Shown here piece by piece: positions 8,101 to 16,500 of a stretch of 64,000 nt of DNA; the first letter of the stretch is position 1; every line of letters begins with the position of its first letter. The translations under genes and the position numbers were made by a program. The stretch lies in NCBI GenBank assembly GCA_963662245.2, contig CAXXVQ010000001.1:124001-188000 (forward strand), given 5' to 3'. The notes beneath the pieces were generated by a model. It searched no databases. It saw nothing but the letters and a program-made list of their open reading frames with translations, and had not been told where the DNA came from. The stretch is from JAFGVL01 sp963662245. GTDB lineage: Bacteria; Bacteroidota; Bacteroidia; Bacteroidales; Paludibacteraceae.

Positions 8101-10689
8101 CTAATTCCTAAAAACCAGCTTCCCTCCTTCTACATCTACAACTATTGGTCTTGATTTATCTACCGTTTCAGCAATTAACTGTTTTGAGAGCTCGTTAAGA
8201 ACAAACCGTTGAATGACACGCTTAACTGGTCGTGCACCAAATTGAGGATCAAAACCTTCATTGGCGATCACCTCCAATGCAGCATCAGTAATATGCAAAT
8301 CCACCTCGTTCTCTTTCAATAGTTTTTCCACTTGCTTCAACTGTAGGCGAACTATCATCTTAATTTCCTCATTATTAAGCGGAGTAAACATGATAAGCTC
8401 ATCAATACGGTTCAAAAATTCAGGACGAATAGTTTGCTTTAACAACTCAAATACATCATTCTTAGTACTTTCTACCAACGCTTCACGATTCTCATCATTA
8501 ATGCCTTCAAATCGCTCTCGAATTAAACTTGAACCAAGGTTAGATGTCATGATAATGATGGTATTTTTAAAGTTCACCACCCTACCCTTATTATCTGTCA
8601 GACGCCCATCATCCAACACTTGTAGTAAGATATTAAACACATCAGGATGCGCTTTTTCAATCTCATCAAACAACACTACAGAATATGGTTTACGACGAAC
8701 AGCTTCTGTCAACTGACCACCTTCATCATAACCCACATATCCGGGAGGTGCTCCAATCAAGCGAGATACACTGAATTTCTCTTGATATTCGGACATATCA
8801 ATACGCGTCATCATATTTTCGTCGTCAAAAAGGAACTCTGCCAAAGCTTTTGCCAACTCCGTTTTACCTACCCCGGTTGTACCTAAAAAGATAAACGAAC
8901 CGATTGGGCGTTTGGGGTCTTGCAAGCCTGCCCTGCTTCTTCGAACAGCATCAGCGATGGCTTCAATCGCTTCATCTTGACCAATCACTCTTTTATGTAG
9001 TTCATCTTCAAGCGTTAAGAGCTTTTCTTTTTCAGATTGCACCATTTTATTTACCGGAATACCCGTCCAACGAGACACAATATCAGCTATATCCGAGCTA
9101 TCTACCTCTTCTTTAATTAGTGCATTTTCAGACTGCGAAGATTTTAGCTTTTCTTCCAAAGAAGTAATATTCGCTTCGGTGTCTTTTATCTTACCATAAC
9201 GAATTTCCGCTACCTTACCATAATCTCCCTCTCGTTCAGCCTTTTCCGCTTCATATCTATAGTTTTCGATGTTAATTTTAAGCTGTTGAATCTCATTTAT
9301 CAGATCTTTTTCCGCTTGCCATTTGCTTCGCAAAGCTGTTCCCTCTTCTTTTAGGTCGGCAATTTCTTTATTTAAGGCTTCGAGCTTCTTAGTGTCATTT
9401 TCCCGTTTGATAGCTTCGCGCTCTATCTCCAATTGCTTGATATTTCGTTCGATATCATCCAGCTCCTCTGGCACACTATCCACTTGCAAGCGCAATCGGG
9501 CAGCAGCTTCATCCATCAGGTCAATGGCCTTGTCGGGCAAGAAACGATCGGTAATATATCGATGTGATAATTCCACAGCTGCAATAATCGCCTCGTCTTT
9601 TATCTTCACTTTGTGGTGATTTTCGTATCGTTCTTTTAATCCTCGCAAAATGGAAATCGTACTGGCTTCATCGGGCTCTTCTACCAACACTTGTTGGAAT
9701 CGACGCTCTAAGGCCTTATCTTTTTCAAAATACTTTTGGTATTCTTCCAAGGTTGTAGCTCCAATAGAACGCAATTCACCACGAGCTAATGCGGGCTTCA
9801 AAATATTTGCCGCATCCATTGCCCCATCACTTTTTCCGGCTCCTACCAGCGTATGTATTTCATCAATAAACAGAATTATCTCTCCTTCAGCCTTTGTTAC
9901 TTCATTTACCACGGATTTCAATCGCTCTTCAAACTCGCCTTTGTATTTTGCTCCGGCTATCAAAGCTCCCATATCAAGCGAGAATATCTGTTTACTTTTC
10001 AGGTTCTCAGGCACATCTCCACGCACAATACGATGTGCTAAACCTTCGGCAATAGCTGTTTTACCGGTTCCGGGTTCACCAATAAGTATTGGGTTATTCT
10101 TTGTACGACGGCTCAGAATCTGCAATACACGACGAATTTCGTCATCACGACCTATCACCGGGTCGAGCTTACCATTACGAGCCCTTTCATTCAAATTGAT
10201 AGCGTATTTGCTTAAAGCTTGATAAGTATCCTCGGCAGTTTGTCCGGTAACCTTTGAGCCTTTTCGCAGTTCAGTAATGGCTGCACGAAGTTCTTTCTCA
10301 CCTGCTCCGGCATCTTTTAGCAAACGGGAGGCTTCACTGTTTTCCACCAATATGGCCAACAGAATAAACTCCAGCGACACAAACTGATCTCCTTCTTTGG
10401 TTGACAAGTCTTGCGCCTTTGTAAATACCGCATTTGTCTCACGCGACAAATAGGGCTCCGCACCACTTACCTTTGGATATCCTTCAATGATTTTATCCAA
10501 TGCTGCCGTTAATGCAGCTTGATTCACGCCCATCTTGCTAAATAAGAAATTGGTAACGCTCTCGCCCACTTGCATCACGGCTTTCAACAAATGGCTTGTC
10601 TCCAACTGTTGTTGTCCGTTTGCTTGTACCAGCTCCAATGCCTTTTGTACAGCCTCTTGCGATTTAATTGTAAAGTTGTTTAGGTTCAT
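8101..10689 (-). CDS. clpB: ATP-dependent disaggregase ClpB
   Basis: An 862-residue Hsp100 chaperone that threads aggregated proteins through its hexameric pore together with DnaK. The order is a Clp N domain (residues 1-145, starting MNLNNFTIKSQEAVQKA), first AAA+ module with Walker A GEPGTGKT near 205 and Walker B ILFIDEIHTLVGAG, a coiled-coil middle domain (about 410-530), and second AAA+ module with Walker A GTTGVGKT near 605 followed by the arginine-finger region and a D2 small domain. The length matches ClpB (about 860), and the middle domain separates it from ClpA and ClpC. It is monocistronic. An IS982 element has inserted just downstream without touching the reading frame. Confidence 0.96.
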   Translation of the reverse strand: MNLNNFTIKSQEAVQKALELVQANGQQQLETSHLLKAVMQVGESVTNFLFSKMGVNQAALTAALDKIIEGYPKVSGAEPYLSRETNAVFTKAQDLSTKEGDQFVSLEFILLAILVENSEASRLLKDAGAGEKELRAAITELRKGSKVTGQTAEDTYQALSKYAINLNERARNGKLDPVIGRDDEIRRVLQILSRRTKNNPILIGEPGTGKTAIAEGLAHRIVRGDVPENLKSKQIFSLDMGALIAGAKYKGEFEERLKSVVNEVTKAEGEIILFIDEIHTLVGAGKSDGAMDAANILKPALARGELRSIGATTLEEYQKYFEKDKALERRFQQVLVEEPDEASTISILRGLKERYENHHKVKIKDEAIIAAVELSHRYITDRFLPDKAIDLMDEAAARLRLQVDSVPEELDDIERNIKQLEIEREAIKRENDTKKLEALNKEIADLKEEGTALRSKWQAEKDLINEIQQLKINIENYRYEAEKAEREGDYGKVAEIRYGKIKDTEANITSLEEKLKSSQSENALIKEEVDSSDIADIVSRWTGIPVNKMVQSEKEKLLTLEDELHKRVIGQDEAIEAIADAVRRSRAGLQDPKRPIGSFIFLGTTGVGKTELAKALAEFLFDDENMMTRIDMSEYQEKFSVSRLIGAPPGYVGYDEGGQLTEAVRRKPYSVVLFDEIEKAHPDVFNILLQVLDDGRLTDNKGRVVNFKNTIIIMTSNLGSSLIRERFEGINDENREALVESTKNDVFELLKQTIRPEFLNRIDELIMFTPLNNEEIKMIVRLQLKQVEKLLKENEVDLHITDAALEVIANEGFDPQFGARPVKRVIQRFVLNELSKQLIAETVDKSRPIVVDVEGGKLVFRN

Positions 10690-10816
10690 AATTTCCCTCC
10701 CTAATTTTTATTTTTTGTTCTGATAGCTTTCCATCAAATGAATTGCCAAAAAGCATTTTCAGACATAATGACCTCCATTTAGGGCTATATATGAAATTTT
10801 GACAGGGAAACAATTT

Positions 10817-10849
10817 ACTCTTCCAATGACTTTGAGTCATCGGATGAGT
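10817..10849. repeat. 33-nt REP palindrome
   Basis: 15-nt arms around a TTG loop, with core GACTTTGAGTC. The right arm AGTCATCGGATGAGT is identical to the copy at 11104-11136, while the left arm has three changes. Confidence 0.75.
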
Positions 10850-10898
10850 TTAAAAAAGGGGTTTGGACTAAAGTCTATTCATACTGGAACTTAATAAA

Positions 10899-10918
10899 CC
10901 GTCGGTTAAAACCTACGG
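10899..10918. repeat. Short palindrome, second copy of the CCGTC type
   Basis: CCGTCGG pairs imperfectly with CCTACGG around an A-rich loop. It resembles the hairpin at 6963-7002. Confidence 0.45.
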
Positions 10919-11103
10919 CAATGATCTCGAAATTTTCATTGCTCCCGAATTTTCGGGACAAGCTGTTAACTTTAGTCAACGGATAAGATAGACTGATAAT
11001 GTGGGCTTTAGCCCAATTGAGAATCACGACTTACAGGAGTAAACAATAATTTAGTTTGTATCCTATCTTCTGATTATTTGGGTCAATCGGAAGAGTGGTT
11101 ATT

Positions 11104-11136
11104 ACTCATCCGATGACTTTGAGTCATCGGATGAGT
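11104..11136. repeat. 33-nt REP palindrome, perfect
   Basis: Perfect 15-bp arms ACTCATCCGATGACT/AGTCATCGGATGAGT around a TTG loop. It shares length, loop and inner ACT/AGT pairs with the copies in the CRISPR locus, but the outer arms are different, so structure rather than sequence is conserved. Confidence 0.8.
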
Positions 11137-11161
11137 TTAAAAAAAGCTTCCATAAAAAACT

Positions 11162-11194
11162 ATTGAGGGCTTCACTCAGAGTGAAACCCTCAAT
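11162..11194. repeat. 33-nt palindrome, variant core
   Basis: Two 15-nt arms, ATTGAGGGCTTCACT and AGTGAAACCCTCAAT, around a CAG loop, with one mismatch. It has the same 15-3-15 geometry as the REP family and the same inner ACT/AGT pairs, but lacks the usual G/C pair flanking them. Confidence 0.6.
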
Positions 11195-11235
11195 CCATAT
11201 TTTAATTATCGGAGATTTTAAACAAAAAAACAAGT

Positions 11236-11940
11236 CTATACCACCAGTAAGGTTTGCATAGTACACCAAGGTCCTGACATTTCGGGGCGTTTTATATTGT
11301 TCCATCTAAAGAACACATACATATTTTTCCCGCTATTTTCAGCACCGGCAGCAATAGTAAATGATGCTCTACTGGAGATTCCAAATTTTAAACCATCAGA
11401 CATTGGTGATTCCGGTGGTGTGGCACCTACCCCAAAACAGTATTGCACACTATCTGCTCCCGATATTACAGCTGCTCTTTTGCTATTGGGAGTCAAACAT
11501 TTTACAGCAAACATGCCACCACCAACAGCAGTGATTACAGGAGCTACATTCTCAATAATTGCAATACTTACATTCATTCGAGCCGTAGATTTGAGCATCT
11601 TGTTTTTAATATTAAACACATCCAAATCTACAGGAGTAACTACGGGCGATGCTGCAATACGGTCAAGAAAACGAACCGTTCTGTCTAAATCAATCAGTTT
11701 CTGACGAAGCACAAGCAGTTGATCCTTAATACTCGTGGTTCGGGTATTTTTTTTATCACTGTACTTTACATACAATGGAGCCCATGCGGTATTGATTGCT
11801 ATCCATTGTGTTTGTTCTGTTAAAAGGATTCCCAAGCGAATACCATTTGTAGGGTTACCTGTTGCCAAATAAGCTGAAGTATTTACCAGATACCCGTTTA
11901 ATTTTTCTAAGCTGCGCGGAATGCGCGATCCATCTGCCAT
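11236..11940 (-). CDS. Protein of unknown function
   Basis: A 234-residue soluble protein that I do not recognise; no signal peptide or membrane segment is visible. The amino half (to about residue 125) looks helical and charged, with SIKDQLLVLRQKLIDLDRTVRFLDRI. The carboxy half is glycine- and alanine-rich, with GGGMFAVKCLTPNSKRAAV and a FRWNN strand, which suggests a beta-rich domain. It stands alone between a repeat-rich gap and a divergent LuxR-type regulator. The start ATG at 11940 is the only reasonable one. The single-gene setting beside REP palindromes suggests accessory content, but no function is proposed. Confidence 0.6.
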   Translation of the reverse strand: MADGSRIPRSLEKLNGYLVNTSAYLATGNPTNGIRLGILLTEQTQWIAINTAWAPLYVKYSDKKNTRTTSIKDQLLVLRQKLIDLDRTVRFLDRIAASPVVTPVDLDVFNIKNKMLKSTARMNVSIAIIENVAPVITAVGGGMFAVKCLTPNSKRAAVISGADSVQYCFGVGATPPESPMSDGLKFGISSRASFTIAAGAENSGKNMYVFFRWNNIKRPEMSGPWCTMQTLLVV

Positions 11941-12162
11941 AAGTTTCTTAATAGTTTATAGTTTATAGTTAATAGTTTATATATTTTCATTGGCAAACTT
12001 ATACTCCATCGGCTCACTTCTAAATACTCAAATACAACTAATTATATACCATTAACTAAACTTCTGAATAACAACAAAATATACCTTACACAACCCTATT
12101 TTAAAGGATAATATTATTTCATATACTTAATTTTAACTATTTCAAAAAACCCAATAGTATTC

Positions 12163-12170
12163 TATTTTTG
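12163..12170 (+). promoter_or_regulatory. Bacteroidetes -7 box upstream of the LuxR-type regulator
   Basis: TATTTTTG matches TAnnTTTG and lies 68 bp before the ATG at 12239. No TTG occurs at the preferred spacing. The gap to the left (11941-12160) includes a short AT microrepeat built from TAGTTTATAG units near 11950-11985. Confidence 0.45.
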
Positions 12171-12238
12171 TATTGAAATAGCAATATGTATTACAAAAAC
12201 AATAATTACACACACTACTATTGAAAACAGAGATTCAA

Positions 12239-12916
12239 ATGAAAAATCAAGCATTAGAACTTAGTAACACACCCATCTATAATGTAATATACAATAGGCA
12301 TACTAATCATTATCAGCAGTTTGATTCAAAAACATACCATGAATTGGGTTCAATACTTAACTACGGATTCTGGGAAGAGAACAGCCCTTGGCATTTTCTA
12401 AAATTTATGATGCCGGCTGATGTACTATTCATACAAAAAACCTGCAAACTATATTTCAAGCTTATTGACAACTTGCCTAAAGAAGAAAGAATGCATTACC
12501 AACTCAGGTTTGATATCTGCCTAAATCATCCTGAAAGTTACTGCTATAGGCTAATACATCAAGCAAAAGTCATTGCTTTGGATGCTTATGATATGCCGTG
12601 GTTATTTGAATGTGAACATGAGCTGATAGGCAAACCGGCAAGCTACTCTCCTGCCCGCTATTGCTTACGGCATACCGTATCAAATGAATACTCTTACTTT
12701 CCCGAATTGCCTCAACCTGATTATGAGCAACTAACAAAACAGGAACTTGAAATATTGAAACTTTCATCGCTGGGACAAAGCACTGACAATATTAGTGATA
12801 CTCTGTGTATAAGCCCTCACACGGTAAGCAAACACAAGCAAAACATTATACGCAAAACCGGAACTCACAATATATTGCATGCTGTGATTTATGCCACAAA
12901 ACTTAAGCTGATTTAA
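12239..12916 (+). CDS. LuxR-family helix-turn-helix regulator
   Basis: A 225-residue transcription factor. The carboxy-terminal GerE/LuxR domain (about residues 160-225) contains LTKQELEILKLSSLGQSTDN, then ISDTLCISPHTVSKHKQNII, the typical HTH, and TGTHNILHAVIYA. The amino-terminal 150 residues lack a phosphorylatable receiver pattern and look like the PAS-type sensor seen in Bacteroidetes orphan regulators. I use the ATG at 12239 rather than the in-frame TTG at 12221, because an ATG is available and the upstream six codons look untranslated. It is monocistronic and precedes the CRISPR locus, but no regulatory link is demonstrated. Confidence 0.82.
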   Translation: MKNQALELSNTPIYNVIYNRHTNHYQQFDSKTYHELGSILNYGFWEENSPWHFLKFMMPADVLFIQKTCKLYFKLIDNLPKEERMHYQLRFDICLNHPESYCYRLIHQAKVIALDAYDMPWLFECEHELIGKPASYSPARYCLRHTVSNEYSYFPELPQPDYEQLTKQELEILKLSSLGQSTDNISDTLCISPHTVSKHKQNIIRKTGTHNILHAVIYATKLKLI

Positions 12917-13302
12917 GAGCACAGCACTCCACCTTTCGCTTGTGTATCAATTAAATACCACATCAAAATATTAACACAAACTGCTATTTTCCAACAATTT
13001 ACCTATACAACAATTAATTATTAGTAAATACTCAAAGAATAACAGTGTGTACTCTAACTCTAAAAGTAGATACTTATGCTATGATAGTATTCACTTGTAC
13101 GGTATAAGTACACAGTTGCAATATATAAGTGCGTACTCAGCATATAACAGCACCTACTCTCAATATAAGCATCTTCATTAACAAAACATAAGTGGCTACT
13201 CCAAATATCAGAGCAGCCACTTTTATCTCAACAAAAAATACTTTATATCATCTCAAATAAATCAATAAATACAATATCAGCTATTAAATAATTTGTATTT
13301 TA
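12917..13302. other. Gene-free gap with recurring TACTC motif and a hairpin
   Basis: No gene is visible. The motif TACTC, usually after GTG, GCG, ACC or GGC, recurs at about 13028, 13050, 13131, 13154 and 13197, often preceded by ATAAGT or ATAACAG. A hairpin AAGTGGCT/AGCCACTT at 13190-13222 followed by TTAT could terminate the LuxR-type gene, although it lies almost 300 bp after the stop. Confidence 0.4.
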
Positions 13303-13304
13303 GC

Positions 13305-13366
13305 AAAAAAAAGACGATATCGAATGTATCGGTACCGCCTTAAATGTTTTCTGACTGAAATTAATA
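13305..13366 (-). terminator. Second tracrRNA-like tail and terminator
   Basis: On the minus strand GAAAACATTTAAGGCGG is followed by a CGATA/TATCG hairpin and eight T residues (A-run at 13305-13312). It repeats the start of the tail of the tracrRNA just upstream (GAAAACATTCAAGTCGCC), so the tracrRNA tail looks duplicated. It may end a longer read-through tracrRNA, or be a relic. Confidence 0.5.
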
Positions 13367-13387
13367 TTTGGAGTTTGTGAAATATTG

Positions 13388-13476
13388 AAAAAAAATGCCC
13401 CCGTATTGTAAGACGAGGGCGACTTGAATGTTTTCACAACGGAATAATCCTTACTGTGATTTGCTTCAAAATTGTA
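13388..13476 (-). ncRNA. tracrRNA of the type II-C CRISPR-Cas system
   Basis: Transcribed away from cas9 on the minus strand. Near its 5' end, GAAGCAAATCACAG is complementary to the start of the minus-strand CRISPR repeat (CTGTGATTTGCTT): 13 consecutive pairs, then a one-base bulge and more A/U pairs. Next comes AAGGATTATTCCGTTGTGAAAA, given here as two parts: AAGGATTATTCC and GTTGTGAAAA, the nexus region typical of Bacteroidetes tracrRNAs as I recall them. It ends in a GCCC(T)CGT/ACG(G)GGGC terminator (13397-13420) followed by a T-run. The start near 13476 is inferred from the promoter; the length is about 89 nt. Confidence 0.88.
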
Positions 13477-13479
13477 AAT

Positions 13480-13509
13480 CAAAAATACAAGATAATATTG
13501 AAATATCAA
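13480..13509 (-). promoter_or_regulatory. tracrRNA promoter
   Basis: Read on the minus strand, TTG (13507-13509) is followed after exactly 19 bp by TATTTTTG (13480-13487), a full match to the Bacteroidetes -33/-7 consensus. It places the RNA start a few bases before the anti-repeat. On the plus strand the same stretch contains a weaker cas9 promoter candidate (TTG 13472-13474, 18 bp, TAATATTG 13493-13500), so tracrRNA and cas9 expression may overlap. Confidence 0.8.
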
Positions 13510-13526
13510 ATAATACTACAAAAAAT

Positions 13527-13559
13527 AGTGAGGGCGTGACTCTAAGTCACACTCTCACT
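13527..13559. repeat. 33-nt REP palindrome immediately before cas9
   Basis: Arms AGTGAGGGCGTGACT and AGTCACACTCTCACT around a CTA loop, with one G-T and one C-A pair at the same arm positions as the copies at 19807 and 20751. It lies between the candidate cas9 promoter and the cas9 start, so it would form a hairpin in the mRNA leader 22 nt before the ATG. Confidence 0.8.
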
Positions 13560-13581
13560 TAAAAAATTAAATATATTATTT

Positions 13582-16500
13582 ATGAAAAGAATTTTAGGTT
13601 TAGACTTAGGAACAAACTCTATCGGTTGGGCTTTGGTAAATGAAGCAGAGAATGAAAATGAGAAATCATCCATAATAAAACTTGGAGTTAGAGTAAATCC
13701 ATTAACCGTTGACGAGCAACAAAACTTTGAAAAAGGAAAAAGTATTACAACCAATGCCGATAGAACTTTAAAAAGAAGTATGCGCAGAAATCTACAACGA
13801 TACAAACTTAGAAGAGCAAACCTAATTGAAGTATTAAAAGAGAAGCAGTTTATTACAGAAGAAACCATCCTTTCTGAAAATGGCAACTACTCTACATTTG
13901 AAACTTATAAACTGAGAGCAAAGTCTGCTACAGAAGAGGTTTCGTTAGAACAATTTGCAAGAATACTCTTGATGATTAATAAAAAAAGAGGCTATAAAAG
14001 TAGCCGAAAAGCAAAATCACAAGATGAAGGTCAATTAATTGATGGAATGGAGATTGCAAAAAGATTATATGAAGAAAATCTTACTCCGGGACAGTTTGTT
14101 TACCAATTACTTTTAGATGGTAAGAAATTTATCCCTGACTTTTATCGTTCCGATTTACAATCTGAGTTTGACAAAATATTTGACAAGCAGTTGTCTTTTC
14201 ATACTGAATTTCTATCTACTGAATTAAAAGAAGAGTTAAGAGGTAAAAAGCGTGATGCAGTTTGGGCTATCTGTGCTAAATCATTCAAAGAAAAAGGGTT
14301 TGAATTAGTAGGAATAAAAAGACAAGGTAAAACATACGAACAAAAAGTTGAGAATTATGCTTGGAGAGCAAAAGCTGTAAATGAAAAGCTAGACTTAGAA
14401 CAACTTGTTATTGTACTGCAACAAATAAGTATTCAACTTAACTCTTCGAGTGGATATCTTGGTGCTATTAGCGATAGAAGTAAGGAACTGTTTTTCAACA
14501 AACAAACCGTCGGACAATATCTAATGGCTCAGTTAAACGAGAATCCGAACACAAGTTTAACCAATCAGGTATTTTATAGACAAGATTATTTAGACGAGTT
14601 CAATAGTATTTGGGAAACACAAGCCAAATTTCATAAAGAACTTACAGAAGAATTGAAAACAGAAATACGAGACATAATTATTTTCTATCAACGCAGACTT
14701 AAAAGCCAAAAGGGTTTAATTAGCTTTTGTGAATTTGAAAGTAGACAAATAGAAGTTGAAATTGAGGGTAAAAAGAAAATAAAAACGGTAGGATTAAAGG
14801 TTTGTCCTAAATCCTCACCCCTATTTCAAGAATTCAAAATTTGGCAAAAATTAAATGATATTGAAATTTTCCCTGCCAACGAAAAGAAAAAGAAATATAA
14901 ACCTAATGCAAAAAGATTAAACCAAGAGCAAAAAGAATTGCTTTTTAAAGAATTATCTGGAAAAGAAAAACTGACTAAAAATCAAATTCTTTCATTACTA
15001 GATATGCAAGAGTTCGATATGAATTTCAATTCAATTGACGGCAATAGGACACAAGCTGAATTACTTAAAAAATATAAGGAAATCATTGAGTTATCAGGAA
15101 AGAAAATTGAATCAAATGAAACTACAGATAATGAAATAAATATTATTTCAAAAACTTTTAATGAACTTGGCTACAACACTGATATTTTATATTTTAACTC
15201 CGATGTTGAAAATTTAGATGATGAACCATTTTATATGTTGTGGCATTTATTGTATTCATTTGAAGACGATAAATCTAATACAGGAAATGAGAGTCTTATC
15301 AACAAACTAATGTTTGAATATGGCTTTGATAGGTCATCTGCATCTATTCTTGCAAGTGCAACTTTTCAAGATGATTACAGTTCTTTATCGGCAAAGGCAA
15401 TTCGGAAAATTTTACCACGAATGAAACAAGGCGAAGATTATACGACTGCTTGTGCTTATGAATATGGCAAACATTCTAAAAATTCTTTGACAAAAAAAGA
15501 ATTAGAAAGCAAACTTTACAAAAACCATTTAGAAATCATTACGAAAAATTCATTACGAAACCCTGTTGTTGAGAAAATCCTCAATCAGATGGTTAATGTG
15601 ATAAATGCAATTATTGATGATCCACAATTAGGAAAACCAGATGAAATACGAATTGAACTAGCTCGAGAATTAAAGAAAAGTGCCGATGAACGAATTTTAC
15701 TAACCGAAAGTGTAAAAGGAAACACAGAGGATATTCAACGAATCAAAAAACGACTGAAAGAAGATTTTCCTATTTTCAAAACAAATGAACCAAGTAGAAA
15801 TGATATTATACGCTATAAGCTTTGGGAAGAACTTGCCCCCAATGGACATAAACCTCTATACGGTAATAAAGAAAATCTGAAAAAAGAAATTTCACCTGCG
15901 ATTTTATTTAGCAAAGAAATTGAGATAGAACACATTATACCAAAAGCAAGATTGTTTGATGATTCTTTTTCAAATAAAACATTAATTTTTTCCTCTGATA
16001 ATAAGGATAAAAGAGAAAGAACCGCCTTAGATTATGTAAGTCAAGATTTTTCTGATGATTTTAGTAACTATATTAATCGAATAATTACTGTCTTTGGAAC
16101 TAAAACAACTAAACGAGTTAATAAGCTAACAAAAAGAATAGAAACTGACACAAAAACATTTGATTCGATTTACAAAGAACATGAAAGGAGTTTGAGGAAC
16201 AATAAAAAACAGAAAGAAAAGTTAGCAAAATGGGACAGCTCATCCGAAGATGAAAAGAAAAAACAGAAAAAACCTTGGGATAGGATGAGTGATACAGAAC
16301 GAAATTTAGAAGTAATAGAAAAATACTATTCAGGTAAACTTGGCAAACTTGCATTAAGTGAAAAAGATTTGCCAGAGGGTTTTATCAATCGAGATTTGGC
16401 AAATACACAATATATAACCAAAGAGGCAAAGAAAATGCTCGGTGATTTGGTGAAATTTGTTACTAGTACAACAGGTTCTATCACTGACAGGTTGAGAGAC

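Larger units (their letters stand above)
10690..11235. other. Gene-free 546-bp repeat-rich gap
   Basis: No credible coding region lies here. The stretch holds two 33-nt REP palindromes sharing the core GACTTTGAGTC, one related 33-nt palindrome with core CACTCAGAGTG, and one CCGTCGG/CCTACGG hairpin. Smaller imperfect inverted repeats such as CCCGAATTTTCGGG also occur near 10944. It looks like a landing zone for short palindromic elements. The clpB promoter should lie at its left end, but no clear TAnnTTTG box is visible. Confidence 0.6.

Noticed and set aside
8261..10222. Long plus-strand open frames opposite clpB
   Set aside because: They are antisense shadows of the conserved ClpB coding sequence, rich in Ser and Arg as expected of the reverse frame.
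11297..11704. A 135-codon plus-strand frame opposite the unrecognised gene
   Set aside because: The minus-strand frame is longer, begins with ATG and has a more protein-like composition; the plus frame looks like its shadow.
11236..11940. The unrecognised gene as an anti-CRISPR
   Set aside because: At 234 residues it is larger than most, lacks an adjacent aca-type gene (the LuxR-type regulator is divergent), and nothing but proximity supports the idea.
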